Of a stretch of DNA of 7,331 nucleotides, positions 1-7,141 are shown in pieces. A program made the position numbers and the translations under genes. The DNA is taken from contig CALKUR010000191.1 of NCBI GenBank assembly GCA_937996725.1, positions 1-7,331 of the forward strand. The letters are read 5' to 3'. The notes under the pieces are model-generated. The model worked only from the letters and a program-made list of their open reading frames with translations, was not told where the DNA came from and searched no databases. This DNA comes from an uncultured Dechloromonas sp. GTDB taxonomy: Bacteria > Pseudomonadota > Gammaproteobacteria > Burkholderiales > Rhodocyclaceae. Position 1 is the stretch's first letter. Every line of letters starts with the position of its first letter.

Positions 1-67
1 GGACGGCTTCGGCCGTGATTTCAGGACCAATGCCGTCACCCGGCAGTACGAGAATCTTGCGGGACAT
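1..67 (-). CDS. leuB: 3-isopropylmalate dehydrogenase, N-terminal fragment (cut by window edge)
   Basis: Only the first 22 codons lie in the window. They read MSRKILVLPGDGIGPEITAE followed by AV. The LPGDGIGPE stretch is the N-terminal nucleotide-binding signature shared by isopropylmalate and isocitrate dehydrogenases. Its place directly after leuC and leuD makes leuB the clear choice over icd or tartrate dehydrogenase. The enzyme oxidatively decarboxylates 3-isopropylmalate with NAD+ in the cytoplasm, the third step of leucine synthesis. The ATG is preceded by TGGAGT at a suitable distance, within the 17-nt gap after the leuD stop, so translation probably follows from the leuCD transcript. 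The rest of the gene is outside the window. Confidence 0.93.
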   Translation of the reverse strand, partial: MSRKILVLPGDGIGPEITAEAV

Positions 68-84
68 CAGTAGAACTCCAGTGA

Positions 85-726
85 TTACTTAACAAACAAC
101 CAAGGCTGTTCATGACGACGGCGATCTTCATAGGCATGAATCGCGTCGGCGTGGCGCAGTGTGAGACCGATATCGTCCCAGCCGTTGATCAGGCATTCCT
201 TGCGGAACGGGTCGACATCAAATGGGATTGCATCACCGCCGGGCGTACGCACGACCTGATTGGGCAGATCGACGACGAGGCGATACCCCGGCGTGGCCAG
301 CGTTTCGGCAAACAGTCGGTCAACGACCTGCGTTGGCAGGACGATCGGCAGAATGCCGTTCTTGAAACAGTTGTTGAAGAAGATGTCGGCAAACGACTCG
401 GCGATGATGGCGCGGAAGCCGTAATCCAACAGGGCCCATGGCGCATGCTCGCGCGAGCTGCCGCAACCGAAGTTCTGACGCGTCAACAATACCGACGCAC
501 CTTTGTATTGCGGTTGGTTCAGGGAGAACTGCGGATTCAACGGACGGTTGGTGCAATCCTGACCCGGCTGACCCACATCCATATAACGCCATTCGTCGAA
601 CGCATAAGGACCAAAGCCCGTGCGATTGATCGACTTCAGGAATTGCTTGGGGATGATGGCATCGGTATCGACGTTGGCGCGATCCAGCGGTGCAACGAGT
701 CCATCGACTACGACAAACTTATCCAT
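85..726 (-). CDS. leuD: 3-isopropylmalate dehydratase small subunit
   Basis: This 213-residue protein is the small (swivel) subunit of isopropylmalate isomerase. With LeuC it interconverts 2- and 3-isopropylmalate in leucine synthesis. Length and content match bacterial LeuD: an N-terminal segment with LDRANVDTDAIIPKQFLK (about residues 14-31), the aconitase swivel motif GCGSSREHAPWAL (about 87-99), and SFADIFFNNCFKNGILP (about 111-127). The start is firm. Its ATG overlaps the leuC stop in TAATG, and GGGAGGTG, a strong Shine-Dalgarno sequence, lies just upstream inside the end of leuC. This implies translational coupling that would keep the two subunits in proportion. The stop is TAA, and leuB begins 17 nt later. 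No defect is seen. Confidence 0.97.
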   Translation of the reverse strand: MDKFVVVDGLVAPLDRANVDTDAIIPKQFLKSINRTGFGPYAFDEWRYMDVGQPGQDCTNRPLNPQFSLNQPQYKGASVLLTRQNFGCGSSREHAPWALLDYGFRAIIAESFADIFFNNCFKNGILPIVLPTQVVDRLFAETLATPGYRLVVDLPNQVVRTPGGDAIPFDVDPFRKECLINGWDDIGLTLRHADAIHAYEDRRRHEQPWLFVK

Positions 727-2147
727 TACAGCACCTCCCGTACATCAACGAAGCGACCGGCAATGGCCGCTGCCGCAGCCATGATCGGGCTCACCAGATG
801 GGTACGACCCATCGGACCCTGACGGCCTTCAAAATTACGGTTCGAGGTTGACGCGCAACGCTCGCCCGGCGATAGACGATCGGCATTCATGCCCAAACAC
901 ATCGAACAACCCGGCTCGCGCCACTCAAAACCGGCGGCCTTAAAAATCTTGTCCAAGCCCTCTTCTTCGGCTTGGCGTTTAACCAAGCCCGAGCCCGGCA
1001 CGACCAGCGCCAGTTTGACGTTGGCGGCCACCGAACGGCCACGCACAATCGCGGCGGCCTGGCGCAGATCTTCAATGCGCGAGTTGGTACATGAGCCGAT
1101 AAAGATCTTGTCGACCGGCACACCGGCGATGGGCGTATTTGGATTCAGCCCCATGTAGGCCAGCGCACGTTCCATACCCTCGCGCTTGACTGGATCCTGC
1201 TCTTTGGCCGGATCTGGAATCATGTCTTTAATACCCATGACCATTTCCGGCGAGGTACCCCAGGTGACCTGCGGCTGAATCGTGCGCGCATCGAGCTCGA
1301 CGACTTTGTCGAACTTGGCACCCTCGTCGCTGTGCAGTGTGCGCCAGTAAGCAACGGCTTTATCCCAATCGCTGCCCTTCGGCGCAAAGTTGCGACCTTG
1401 CACGTACTTGATCGTCGTATCGTCGGCAGCCACCATGCCGGCGCGCGCACCGGCTTCGATCGCCATGTTGCAGACCGTCATACGGCCTTCCATCGACAGG
1501 CCACGGATGGCGCTACCCGCAAACTCGATGGCATAACCGGTACCGCCGGCCGTACCGATCTTGCCGATAATCGCCAGGACGATATCTTTAGCGCCCACGC
1601 CCTTACCCACCGGCCCTTCGACACGGATGAGCATCGACTTGGATTTCTTGGAGACCAGTGTCTGCGTCGCCAACACGTGTTCGACTTCGGAAGTGCCAAT
1701 ACCAAAGGCCAGCGCGGCGAAAGCACCATGCGTCGACGTATGCGAGTCCCCACAAACCACGGTCATGCCCGGCAACGTCGCACCCTGCTCCGGACCCACC
1801 ACGTGAACAATGCCCTGACGCGCATCTTTGAATGGGAAATACGCCAGCGCGCCATTAGCGCGAATGTTGGCATCGAGCGTATCGACCTGCAGACGCGAGA
1901 TCTCGTCGTCGATACAGGCAGTGCCTTCAGCCTTTTCCCAGCCGTCGGTCGGCGTATTGTGGTCCGCCGTGGCCACCACGGATTCGATCCGCCAGGCTTT
2001 GCGGCCAGCCATCTTTAAACCTTCAAAGGCCTGGGGGCTGGTGACTTCGTGCACCAGATGCCGGTCGATATAGATCAGAGCCGTGCCGTCTTCTTCCTGA
2101 CGGACGACGTGGTTTTCCCACAATTTGTCGTAGAGCGTTTTTGCCAT
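726..2147 (-). CDS. leuC: 3-isopropylmalate dehydratase large subunit
   Basis: This is the catalytic [4Fe-4S] subunit of isopropylmalate isomerase, an aconitase-family enzyme acting with LeuD in leucine synthesis. From the chosen ATG it has 473 residues, close to the usual 465-475. The three cluster cysteines are visible: Cys353 in IGSCTNSR, and Cys414 and Cys417 in EPGCSMCLGMN. Other family landmarks are YIDRHLVHEVTSPQAFEGL (about 26-44), CGDSHTSTHGAF (about 132-143) and the C-terminal NRNFEGRQG (about 436-444). The frame extends 18 codons upstream to a GTG at 2201, but the protein family starts at MAKTLYDKLW, so I use the ATG at 2147. GGA lies about 9 nt upstream as a weak ribosome site. 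It is the first gene of leuC-leuD-leuB and overlaps leuD by one base. Confidence 0.97.
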   Translation of the reverse strand: MAKTLYDKLWENHVVRQEEDGTALIYIDRHLVHEVTSPQAFEGLKMAGRKAWRIESVVATADHNTPTDGWEKAEGTACIDDEISRLQVDTLDANIRANGALAYFPFKDARQGIVHVVGPEQGATLPGMTVVCGDSHTSTHGAFAALAFGIGTSEVEHVLATQTLVSKKSKSMLIRVEGPVGKGVGAKDIVLAIIGKIGTAGGTGYAIEFAGSAIRGLSMEGRMTVCNMAIEAGARAGMVAADDTTIKYVQGRNFAPKGSDWDKAVAYWRTLHSDEGAKFDKVVELDARTIQPQVTWGTSPEMVMGIKDMIPDPAKEQDPVKREGMERALAYMGLNPNTPIAGVPVDKIFIGSCTNSRIEDLRQAAAIVRGRSVAANVKLALVVPGSGLVKRQAEEEGLDKIFKAAGFEWREPGCSMCLGMNADRLSPGERCASTSNRNFEGRQGPMGRTHLVSPIMAAAAAIAGRFVDVREVL

Positions 2148-2164
2148 GGCGAATTCCGTAAAAA

Positions 2165-2207
2165 CTGCGCCGGTCACAGGATCTACCCTCGGATTCTGCA
2201 CCGGTCA
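2165..2207 (-). repeat. 12-bp direct repeat upstream of leuC
   Basis: On the minus strand TGACCGGTGCAG (2207-2196) is followed by TGACCGGCGCAG (2176-2165). The copies match at 11 of 12 positions and their starts are 31 bp apart, about three helical turns. They lie between the candidate leuC promoter and the leuC start codon, where paired operator half-sites could act. Each copy includes the palindrome-like core CCGG(T/C). I do not recognise the sequence as a known regulator site, so a regulatory role is inference from placement only. Confidence 0.35.
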
Positions 2208-2218
2208 TCGAGCCTGAA

Positions 2219-2227
2219 ATTATCGCA
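2219..2227 (-). promoter_or_regulatory. Candidate extended -10 promoter for leuCDB
   Basis: The minus strand reads TGCGATAAT, which fits an extended -10 element (TGn followed by a TATAAT-like hexamer with one mismatch). It is about 70 nt upstream of the leuC ATG. No good -35 hexamer is found at 17 nt; that position falls in the GC-rich hairpin. An extended -10 can work without a -35, so the call is plausible but weak. It would allow leuCDB to be transcribed separately from aroC and the transporter. Confidence 0.35.
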
Positions 2228-2228
2228 T

Positions 2229-2262
2229 AAGCCCCCTACTTTTTGGGGGCCTACCGGGGCTT
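2229..2262 (-). terminator. GC-rich hairpin after the MFS gene, possible terminator
   Basis: A perfect 6-bp stem, GCCCCC with GGGGGC (2231-2236 and 2245-2250), encloses an 8-nt loop. A competing pairing joins AAGCCCC at 2229-2235 with GGGGCTT at 2256-2262. It lies 7 to 40 nt past the transporter stop codon, as expected for a terminator. The T-run after the short stem on the minus strand is poor (TTAT), so termination may be partial. The alternative stem may form an attenuator-like switch, but no leader peptide rich in leucine codons is visible. Confidence 0.4.
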
Positions 2263-2268
2263 TTCCCT

Positions 2269-3456
2269 CTATACGGCAGGGGTTTGGACCGGTCGTGCCA
2301 TGCCTCGCGCAATACAGAACCAACCGGCCAGTGAGAACACGGCCCCTAGGGTAAACGCCCAGCCAGCACCCAACGGATCCCAGATCAGGCCGCTGACGAT
2401 TCCGCCGAAAAGCCCGCCACCGCCGAAGGAGATACTGGAATACAAGGCCTGGCCCCGGGCATGGATGTGTTGGGGAAACCATGCATTAACCGCGGCGATG
2501 GCTGCGGCATGATGCACGCCAAAGGTGAGCCCATGCATGGACTGCGCGATCAACAGCAAAATCAGCGATTCGGCACACCAGCCAATCATCAGGAAGCGCA
2601 CCACGGCCACGGCATAGGTGGCGAGCAATAGCGCACGCAAACTGTAGCGCTTCATGAGGGGTGCCATCACCATGAACAGGCCAATCTCGACGAGCACACC
2701 TAGCGACCAGAGCAGCCCAATCATGCCCTTGCTGTAGCCCAAATCGTCGAGATGGATCGAATAGAACACGTAATAGACGCCATGCGCCGATGACATCAGG
2801 AAACAGGCCAATAGCAGCATCCAGACCTGCTTATCAGCGACAACAGAGCGCAGGCTGGCCAACGGTAGATCCGGCTGAGGCGCTTCCGCCACAGCCTTGC
2901 TGACGCGACGCCCTTCCGGTAAGCGAAAAGCGGTGACGAGAATACCGAGCAACACCACAAAAACCATGGCAGGTACGTCGCCAATCGGCAGATGATCCAG
3001 CAGCGCGCCACCGAGCAGTACGGCCACAATAAAACCAACGGAACCCCAGACGCGAATACGGCTATAACGATGCGATTCTTCGGCCAAGTGAGCAAAGGTC
3101 AGACTCTCGACCAAGGGTAATGCCGCACTCCAGAAAAACGCCATCAGCGTCATCGGAATAAACAACTGGATGAAGTTGTCGGTCAGAAAGAAGCCAGTAA
3201 AGCCAATACAAGCGCATAGCCCGGAAAGACGGATGATGTCGACCTGCCGCCCACGCTTATCGGCCAGCCAGCCCCAGAACGCCGGAGCGACCAGACGCAT
3301 GAGTTGCATCTGCGACATCAGCAGCGCAATGTCTGCGGCGCTCATCGCCAGCGATTGTAGATACAGCGTGAAGTATGGCGAGAAGACGCCAATGAAGGCG
3401 AAATAGAAAAAGTAATAGAGCGACAGCCGCCAATACGGGAGCGGTCGCTCAGTCAT
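2269..3456 (-). CDS. MFS transporter, HcaT-like (MFS_1_like family)
   Basis: This 395-residue protein is highly hydrophobic, with about twelve membrane-spanning segments and a central charged loop at about residues 176-200. It starts MTERPLPYWRLSLYYFFYFA and carries the loop-2/3 major facilitator motif GWLADKRGR at about 62-70. Overall it resembles the family of E. coli HcaT (a putative 3-phenylpropionate permease) and its nucleoside-permease-like relatives. The N-terminal YYFFYFAFIGVFSPYF pattern is typical of that group. It should sit in the inner membrane. The substrate cannot be read from the sequence and the HcaT name should not be taken as function. It begins 30 nt after the aroC stop, so it is probably co-transcribed with aroC. 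The ribosome site is weak. The next gene, leuC, is 121 nt away behind a hairpin. Confidence 0.88.
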   Translation of the reverse strand: MTERPLPYWRLSLYYFFYFAFIGVFSPYFTLYLQSLAMSAADIALLMSQMQLMRLVAPAFWGWLADKRGRQVDIIRLSGLCACIGFTGFFLTDNFIQLFIPMTLMAFFWSAALPLVESLTFAHLAEESHRYSRIRVWGSVGFIVAVLLGGALLDHLPIGDVPAMVFVVLLGILVTAFRLPEGRRVSKAVAEAPQPDLPLASLRSVVADKQVWMLLLACFLMSSAHGVYYVFYSIHLDDLGYSKGMIGLLWSLGVLVEIGLFMVMAPLMKRYSLRALLLATYAVAVVRFLMIGWCAESLILLLIAQSMHGLTFGVHHAAAIAAVNAWFPQHIHARGQALYSSISFGGGGLFGGIVSGLIWDPLGAGWAFTLGAVFSLAGWFCIARGMARPVQTPAV

Positions 3457-3486
3457 CGGGAAACAGTAATGGGGATTCGTGGTTGA

Positions 3487-4593
3487 TCAGCTGCGTGGCG
3501 CACTGGCCGGCACATTCGGCAAACCAGAATCCACATCGCCACACTGGGCACGATGGCGCAAAGCGTGATCCATCAACACGATGGCCAGCATGGCTTCAGC
3601 GATCGGCGTGGCACGAATCGCCACACACGGGTCGTGGCGACCGAAGGTTTCGACCATCACTTCTTCGTTGCGGACATTGATACTCCGGCGTGGCGTACGA
3701 ATACTCGAGGTCGGTTTGACCGCCATGCGGGCCACAATGTCTTGCCCAGTGGTGATGCCACCGAGAACGCCACCGGCGTTATTGCTCAGGAAGCCCTGCG
3801 GCGTGATCTCGTCACCATGCTCCGTACCGCGCTGAGCGATCGAGGCGAAACCGGCGCCGATCTCCACACCCTTCACGGCATTAATACCCATCAGCGCATG
3901 CGCCAGATCGGCATCGAAACGGTCGTAGACTGGCTCGCCCCACCCCGGCGGCACGCCCGTCGCGGCCACGGTAATACCGCCACCCACCGAGTCACCATCT
4001 TTACGCAGCGCATCCATATAGGCTTCGAGCTCGGGCACGATGCCATTGTTTGGGGCGAAGAACGGATTCTGATCAATGTCGTTCGCTGAGACAAAAGGAA
4101 TAGCGATCGGACCCAGCTGATCCATCCAGCCACGAATCGTGATGCCGTAGCGCTCATGCAACCACTTGCGGGCAATAGCGCCCGCCGCAACACGCACCGC
4201 GGTTTCGCGCGCGGACGAACGACCACCACCGCGGTAATCACGAATGCCGTACTTCTGCCAGTAGGTGTAATCGGCATGGCCCGGACGGAACTGCTCGGCG
4301 ATGTTGCCGTAGTCCTTACTACGCTGATCCTGATTACGGATCAACAGACCAATGGGTGCGCCCGTAGTTTTGCCTTCGAACACGCCCGAGAGAATTTCCA
4401 CTTCATCCGGTTCGCGACGCTGCGTCACATGACGCGATGTACCGGGCTTACGGCGATCCAGTTCAGCCTGAATATCGGCTTCGGTCAGCGCCAGCCCCGG
4501 TGGGCAGCCATCAACCACGCAGCCGATCGCTGGCCCATGCGATTCGCCGAAGGACGTAACAGTGAACAAGGTACCGATCGTATTTCCGGACAT
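3487..4593 (-). CDS. aroC: Chorismate synthase
   Basis: This enzyme converts 5-enolpyruvylshikimate-3-phosphate to chorismate, the last step of the shikimate pathway, using reduced FMN in the cytoplasm. The 368-residue length is normal for the bacterial form (about 350-370). All three family signatures are visible: GESHG at 16-20, GRSSARETAVRVAAGA at 124-139, and GRHDPCVAIRATP from 318. RPGHAD at 103-108 is also conserved. The start MSGNTIGTLFTVTSFGESHG matches the family exactly, although no strong Shine-Dalgarno sequence precedes it. The tail after about residue 350 (CGDVDSGLPNVPASAPRS) is variable in the family. It is the first gene of its transcript, diverging from nrdJ across 397 bp, and the MFS gene follows after 30 nt. 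The stop is TGA. Confidence 0.97.
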   Translation of the reverse strand: MSGNTIGTLFTVTSFGESHGPAIGCVVDGCPPGLALTEADIQAELDRRKPGTSRHVTQRREPDEVEILSGVFEGKTTGAPIGLLIRNQDQRSKDYGNIAEQFRPGHADYTYWQKYGIRDYRGGGRSSARETAVRVAAGAIARKWLHERYGITIRGWMDQLGPIAIPFVSANDIDQNPFFAPNNGIVPELEAYMDALRKDGDSVGGGITVAATGVPPGWGEPVYDRFDADLAHALMGINAVKGVEIGAGFASIAQRGTEHGDEITPQGFLSNNAGGVLGGITTGQDIVARMAVKPTSSIRTPRRSINVRNEEVMVETFGRHDPCVAIRATPIAEAMLAIVLMDHALRHRAQCGDVDSGLPNVPASAPRS

Positions 4594-4665
4594 AGCGGTG
4601 GTCTAAGCTCGAAGTGGACTGATTTTTTGAAGTTTTTTCATGCCAAATGGCTGAAAACTGCACAA

Positions 4666-4674
4666 ATTTTAGCA
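4666..4674 (-). promoter_or_regulatory. Candidate extended -10 promoter for aroC
   Basis: The minus strand reads TGCTAAAAT, an extended -10 (TGn plus TAAAAT, one mismatch to TATAAT), about 73 nt upstream of the aroC ATG. The bases 17 nt further upstream are GC-rich and offer no -35 hexamer. Position and match make this the best aroC promoter candidate, but it is based on one element only. Confidence 0.4.
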
Positions 4675-4882
4675 CGCTGCGCGAGCCACCCCCGACCCTA
4701 CAAGCGGTTCCGTCTGCTGCTATGCAACAAACATATTAGCTATGCGCCCGGCGCGTCCGTCGATTTTTAAAACCCCTTCACGACGCCAGATAAACGATGC
4801 ATAAAATTTTTTTGCCTGAAAAATCAGGGCATCCAACGGGGTCACACCCGCGAACGCTTATAGGGTCTGGTTTTGGCAGAAC

Positions 4883-4898
4883 ACACTATATGTAGAGA
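4883..4898 (+). promoter_or_regulatory. NrdR box 1 (putative)
   Basis: The site ACACTATATGTAGAGA resembles the NrdR box consensus acaCwAtATaTwGtgt, keeping the left half ACACTATAT fully and the TAG of the right half. NrdR is the nucleotide-sensing repressor of ribonucleotide reductase genes and usually binds two such boxes in series. This is the upstream member of the pair, about 108 bp before the nrdJ start codon. Confidence 0.72.
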
Positions 4899-4913
4899 AA
4901 AGTTTGTATGACA

Positions 4914-4929
4914 ACACTAGATGTAGTAA
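4914..4929 (+). promoter_or_regulatory. NrdR box 2 (putative)
   Basis: The site ACACTAGATGTAGTAA is the second NrdR-like box. It shares ACACTA-ATGTAG with box 1 and starts exactly 31 bp after it, leaving a 15-bp spacer. That spacing puts both on the same DNA face and is the arrangement known for NrdR-regulated nrd promoters. The core promoter probably overlaps the boxes: TTGTAT at 4904 and TAAATT at 4926 are weak -35/-10 candidates. Binding would then block nrdJ transcription. Confidence 0.72.
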
Positions 4930-4990
4930 ATTCTACTGATCGAATTTTCCAGCTTTGACGGCACCCTACCCCATTCAAGGACAACTAATA

Positions 4991-6769
4991 ATGACGACTG
5001 AGACAAACACCAAAAAGACAGCCGCCAGTGCGCGTAGCACCCTGCAGCCGCAGGAAATCTGCGCCGAAGTACTGGTCGAGAAGTACGCCAAGGGCAACGA
5101 ACAATCGATCGCTGAAGTGCGTGCTCGCGTGGCCCGCGCCCTAGCCAAGGTCGAAGACGAAAAGCATCGCGCCAAGTGGGAAAGCAAGTTCCTGTGGGCG
5201 CAGGAAAACGGCTTCGTGCCGGCCGGCCGCATCAACTCGGCTGCGGGTACCGATCTGCAAGCCACACTGATCAACTGCTTCGTGCAGCCGGTCGGTGACT
5301 CGGTCGTTGAAACCGTCAATGGTCGTCCGGGCATCTACACCGCCCTGGCTGAAGCTGCCGAAACCATGCGTCGCGGTGGCGGCGTTGGTTACGACTTCTC
5401 ATCCATCCGTCCGCAAGGTGCCCGCGTCAAGGGTACGCAGTCGCGCGCTTCGGGCCCAGTGTCGTACATGCGCGTCTTCGACCGCTCGTGCGAAACCGTT
5501 GAATCGGCTGGCGCTCGCCGTGGCGCCCAGATGGGTGTCATGCGTTGCGACCATCCGGATATCGAACTGTTCATCCATGCCAAAGACAAGGGTGACCTCA
5601 CCAACTTCAACATCTCGATCGGCGTGACCGATCCGTTCATGAAGGCTGTTGAAGCCGACGACACCGTTGAACTGGTACACGTTGCTCAACCAAACGAAGA
5701 CATCCTGGCCGAAGGTGCCTACCAGCGCGAAGACGGTCTGTGGGTCTATCGCAAAGTCCGTGCCCGCGATCTGTGGGATCAGGTGATGCAGTCGACCTAC
5801 GACCACGCCGAACCAGGCATCCTGTTCCTGGATCGCATGAACAAGGACAACAACCTCAACTACTGCGAACTGATCGAAGCCACCAACCCGTGTGCCGAAC
5901 AGCCGCTGCCGCCTTACGGCTGCTGCTGCCTGGGTTCGATCGACCTCACCCACTTCGTGAGCGATCCGTTCGGGCCGAAAGCCGAGTTCGATTTCGCCGC
6001 TTTCGGCGAAGTGGTCAAAATTTCGACCCGTATGCTGGACAACGTACTCGACGCCACCCACTGGCCGCTGCAGAATCAGCAACAGGAAGCCATGAACAAG
6101 CGCCGCGTTGGCCTAGGCTTCACCGGCCTGGGCGATGCCCTGTACATGCTCAAGCTGCGTTACGACTCGCAGGAAGCACTGGCCATGGCCTCGAAGATCT
6201 CCGAGTTCATGCGCGACACCGCGTACATGACCTCGGTCGACCTGGCCAAAGAGCGTGGCGCTTTCCCGCTGTTCAACGCCGAACTGTATCTGTCAGGCGG
6301 CAACTTCGCCTCGCGTCTGCCGAATGAGGTGAAGGCCGAGATCCGCAAGCACGGTCTGCGTAACTCGCACCTGCTGTCGATCGCCCCAACCGGCACCATC
6401 TCACTGGCTTTCGCCGACAACGCCTCGAACGGTATCGAACCGGCCTTCTCGTGGACCTACACCCGTAAGAAGCGCATGGCGGATGGCACCATCAAAGAAT
6501 ACGCCGTTGAAGACCACGCATGGCGTCTGTACCGCCATCTGGGCGGCGACGTGAACAATCTGCCTGAGTACTTTGTGACCGCGCTGGAACTGTCGGCCAA
6601 GGCCCACAAAGACATGGTGGCGGCCGTTGCTCCGTACATCGACACATCAATTTCGAAGACGGTGAACGTGCCGCGCGAGGCGACTGTCGAGGACATCGAG
6701 AAGGCCTACGTCGAGTCGTGGCGCCTGGGCGCCAAGGCCATCTCGATCTACCGCGACGGCAGCAAGCGC
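4991..6769 (+). CDS. nrdJ: Adenosylcobalamin-dependent (class II) ribonucleotide reductase, 3' end replaced
   Basis: Class II RNR reduces ribonucleotides to deoxyribonucleotides, with adenosylcobalamin generating the thiyl radical, and needs no oxygen or small subunit. The RNR part spans about 593 residues. The N-terminal redox cysteine is Cys96 (LINCFVQPVGDS). The active site is Asn299-Cys301-Glu303 in ATNPCAEQPLPPYG. The partner redox cysteine, by alignment, is Cys312 in the CCC of YGCCCLGSIDL. The phosphate-binding loop APTGTISL begins at residue 465. The ATG at 4991 has AAGGA 9 nt upstream. Two putative NrdR boxes precede it. The true C-terminus is missing: residues from about 562 look like a different class II RNR, and from 594 the frame encodes glycogen phosphorylase. 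The frame stays open to 7331 without a stop, which I attribute to misassembly. Confidence 0.9.
6662..6769 (+). other. Short segment resembling a different class II RNR type
   Basis: Up to DTSISKTVNVP (residues 551-561) the frame fits the betaproteobacterial NrdJ type, which as I recall continues with a DYPYEDF-like stretch and ends LKGLATYRPNS. Here it continues REATVEDIEKAYVESWRLGA and then KAISIYRDGSKR. That is the pattern of the larger class II RNR type, where SQPL or TQPL normally follows. All four glutamates are GAG, whereas GAA dominates before. The shared ISKTVNVP coding stretch is a natural place for a false read overlap. The exact switch point is uncertain, and family knowledge here is from memory. 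Confidence 0.5.
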
Positions 6770-7141
6770 GTGTACTACTTCTCGCTCGAGTTCCTCATCG
6801 GCCGCCTTCTGCGCGATGCGATGAGCAATCTGGAACTGACCGGCGCCTTCACGGCGGCACTCTCCGCCCTCAACGTCGACATTGATCTCGTCGAAGCGCT
6901 CGAGCCCGACGCGGCCCTCGGCAACGGCGGGTTGGGCCGGCTTGCCGCCTGCTTCATGGAGAGCATGGCGAGCCTCGGCATCCCCGCCTATGGCTATGGC
7001 ATCCGCTACAATCACGGCCTGTTCCGCCAGAAGATCACCGACGGCTGGCAGGTGGAGCTTCCCGAAAACTGGCTCGAGCACGGCAACGCCTGGGAGTTCC
7101 CGCGCCGCGAGGCGGCCTACGAGATCGGCTTCGGCGGACAG
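6770..7141 (+). pseudogene. glgP: Glycogen phosphorylase internal fragment, fused in frame to nrdJ
   Basis: About 124 codons encode an internal N-terminal-domain piece of glycogen phosphorylase, which cleaves alpha-1,4-glucan with phosphate to glucose 1-phosphate. Clear family blocks in order are VYYFSLEFLIGRLL, EPDAALGNGGLGRLAACFMESMASLGIPA (split here as ALGNGGLGRL and ACFMESMASL), YGYGIRYNHGLFRQ, DGWQVELPENW and EIGFGG. These correspond to roughly residues 70-200 of E. coli GlgP. No start, stop, or catalytic C-terminal pyridoxal-phosphate domain is present. The sequence has strong G/C third positions and looks closer to alphaproteobacterial GlgP than to the host genes. It joins the RNR at a shared Lys-Arg codon pair. 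I interpret it as foreign sequence joined by assembly, not a domain fusion. Confidence 0.88.

Larger units (their letters stand above)
4594..4990. other. Divergent intergenic region between aroC and nrdJ
   Basis: This 397-bp stretch separates two divergently transcribed genes and is visibly more AT-rich than the flanking coding sequence, with several T- and A-runs near 4621-4670 and 4764-4823. It holds the candidate aroC promoter, the two NrdR-box-like sites, and a good nrdJ ribosome site (AAGGA at 4977-4981). I see no convincing coding sequence, no RNA gene, and no cobalamin riboswitch core. The small stem at 4815-4828 lacks a following T-run on either strand. Confidence 0.7.

Noticed and set aside
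112..822. Long plus-strand open frame opposite leuD
   Set aside because: It is antisense to a confident leuD/leuC pair, has no recognisable domain, and its composition is a mirror of the real codons.
1332..2018. Plus-strand open frame of 228 codons opposite leuC
   Set aside because: It lies fully inside leuC on the other strand, shows no family motif or ribosome site, and is a by-product of GC-rich coding sequence.
2148..2201. Upstream GTG start for leuC adding 18 residues
   Set aside because: The extra residues do not match the LeuC N-terminus, which begins at MAKTLYDKLW, and the extension would cover the repeat and leader region.
4156..4770. Plus-strand frame overlapping the start of aroC and the intergenic region
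   Set aside because: Most of it is antisense to aroC; the part in the intergenic region has low-complexity residues and no recognisable protein.
4815..4828. Small hairpin CCTGA-AAAA-TCAGG as a terminator
   Set aside because: The T-run precedes it on the plus strand and becomes an A-run on the minus strand, so no proper terminator forms, and no gene ends there.
4594..4990. Cobalamin riboswitch upstream of the B12-dependent reductase
   Set aside because: I could not find the conserved B12-box core or a matching set of helices. Such riboswitches usually control B12-independent RNRs or B12 uptake and synthesis genes.
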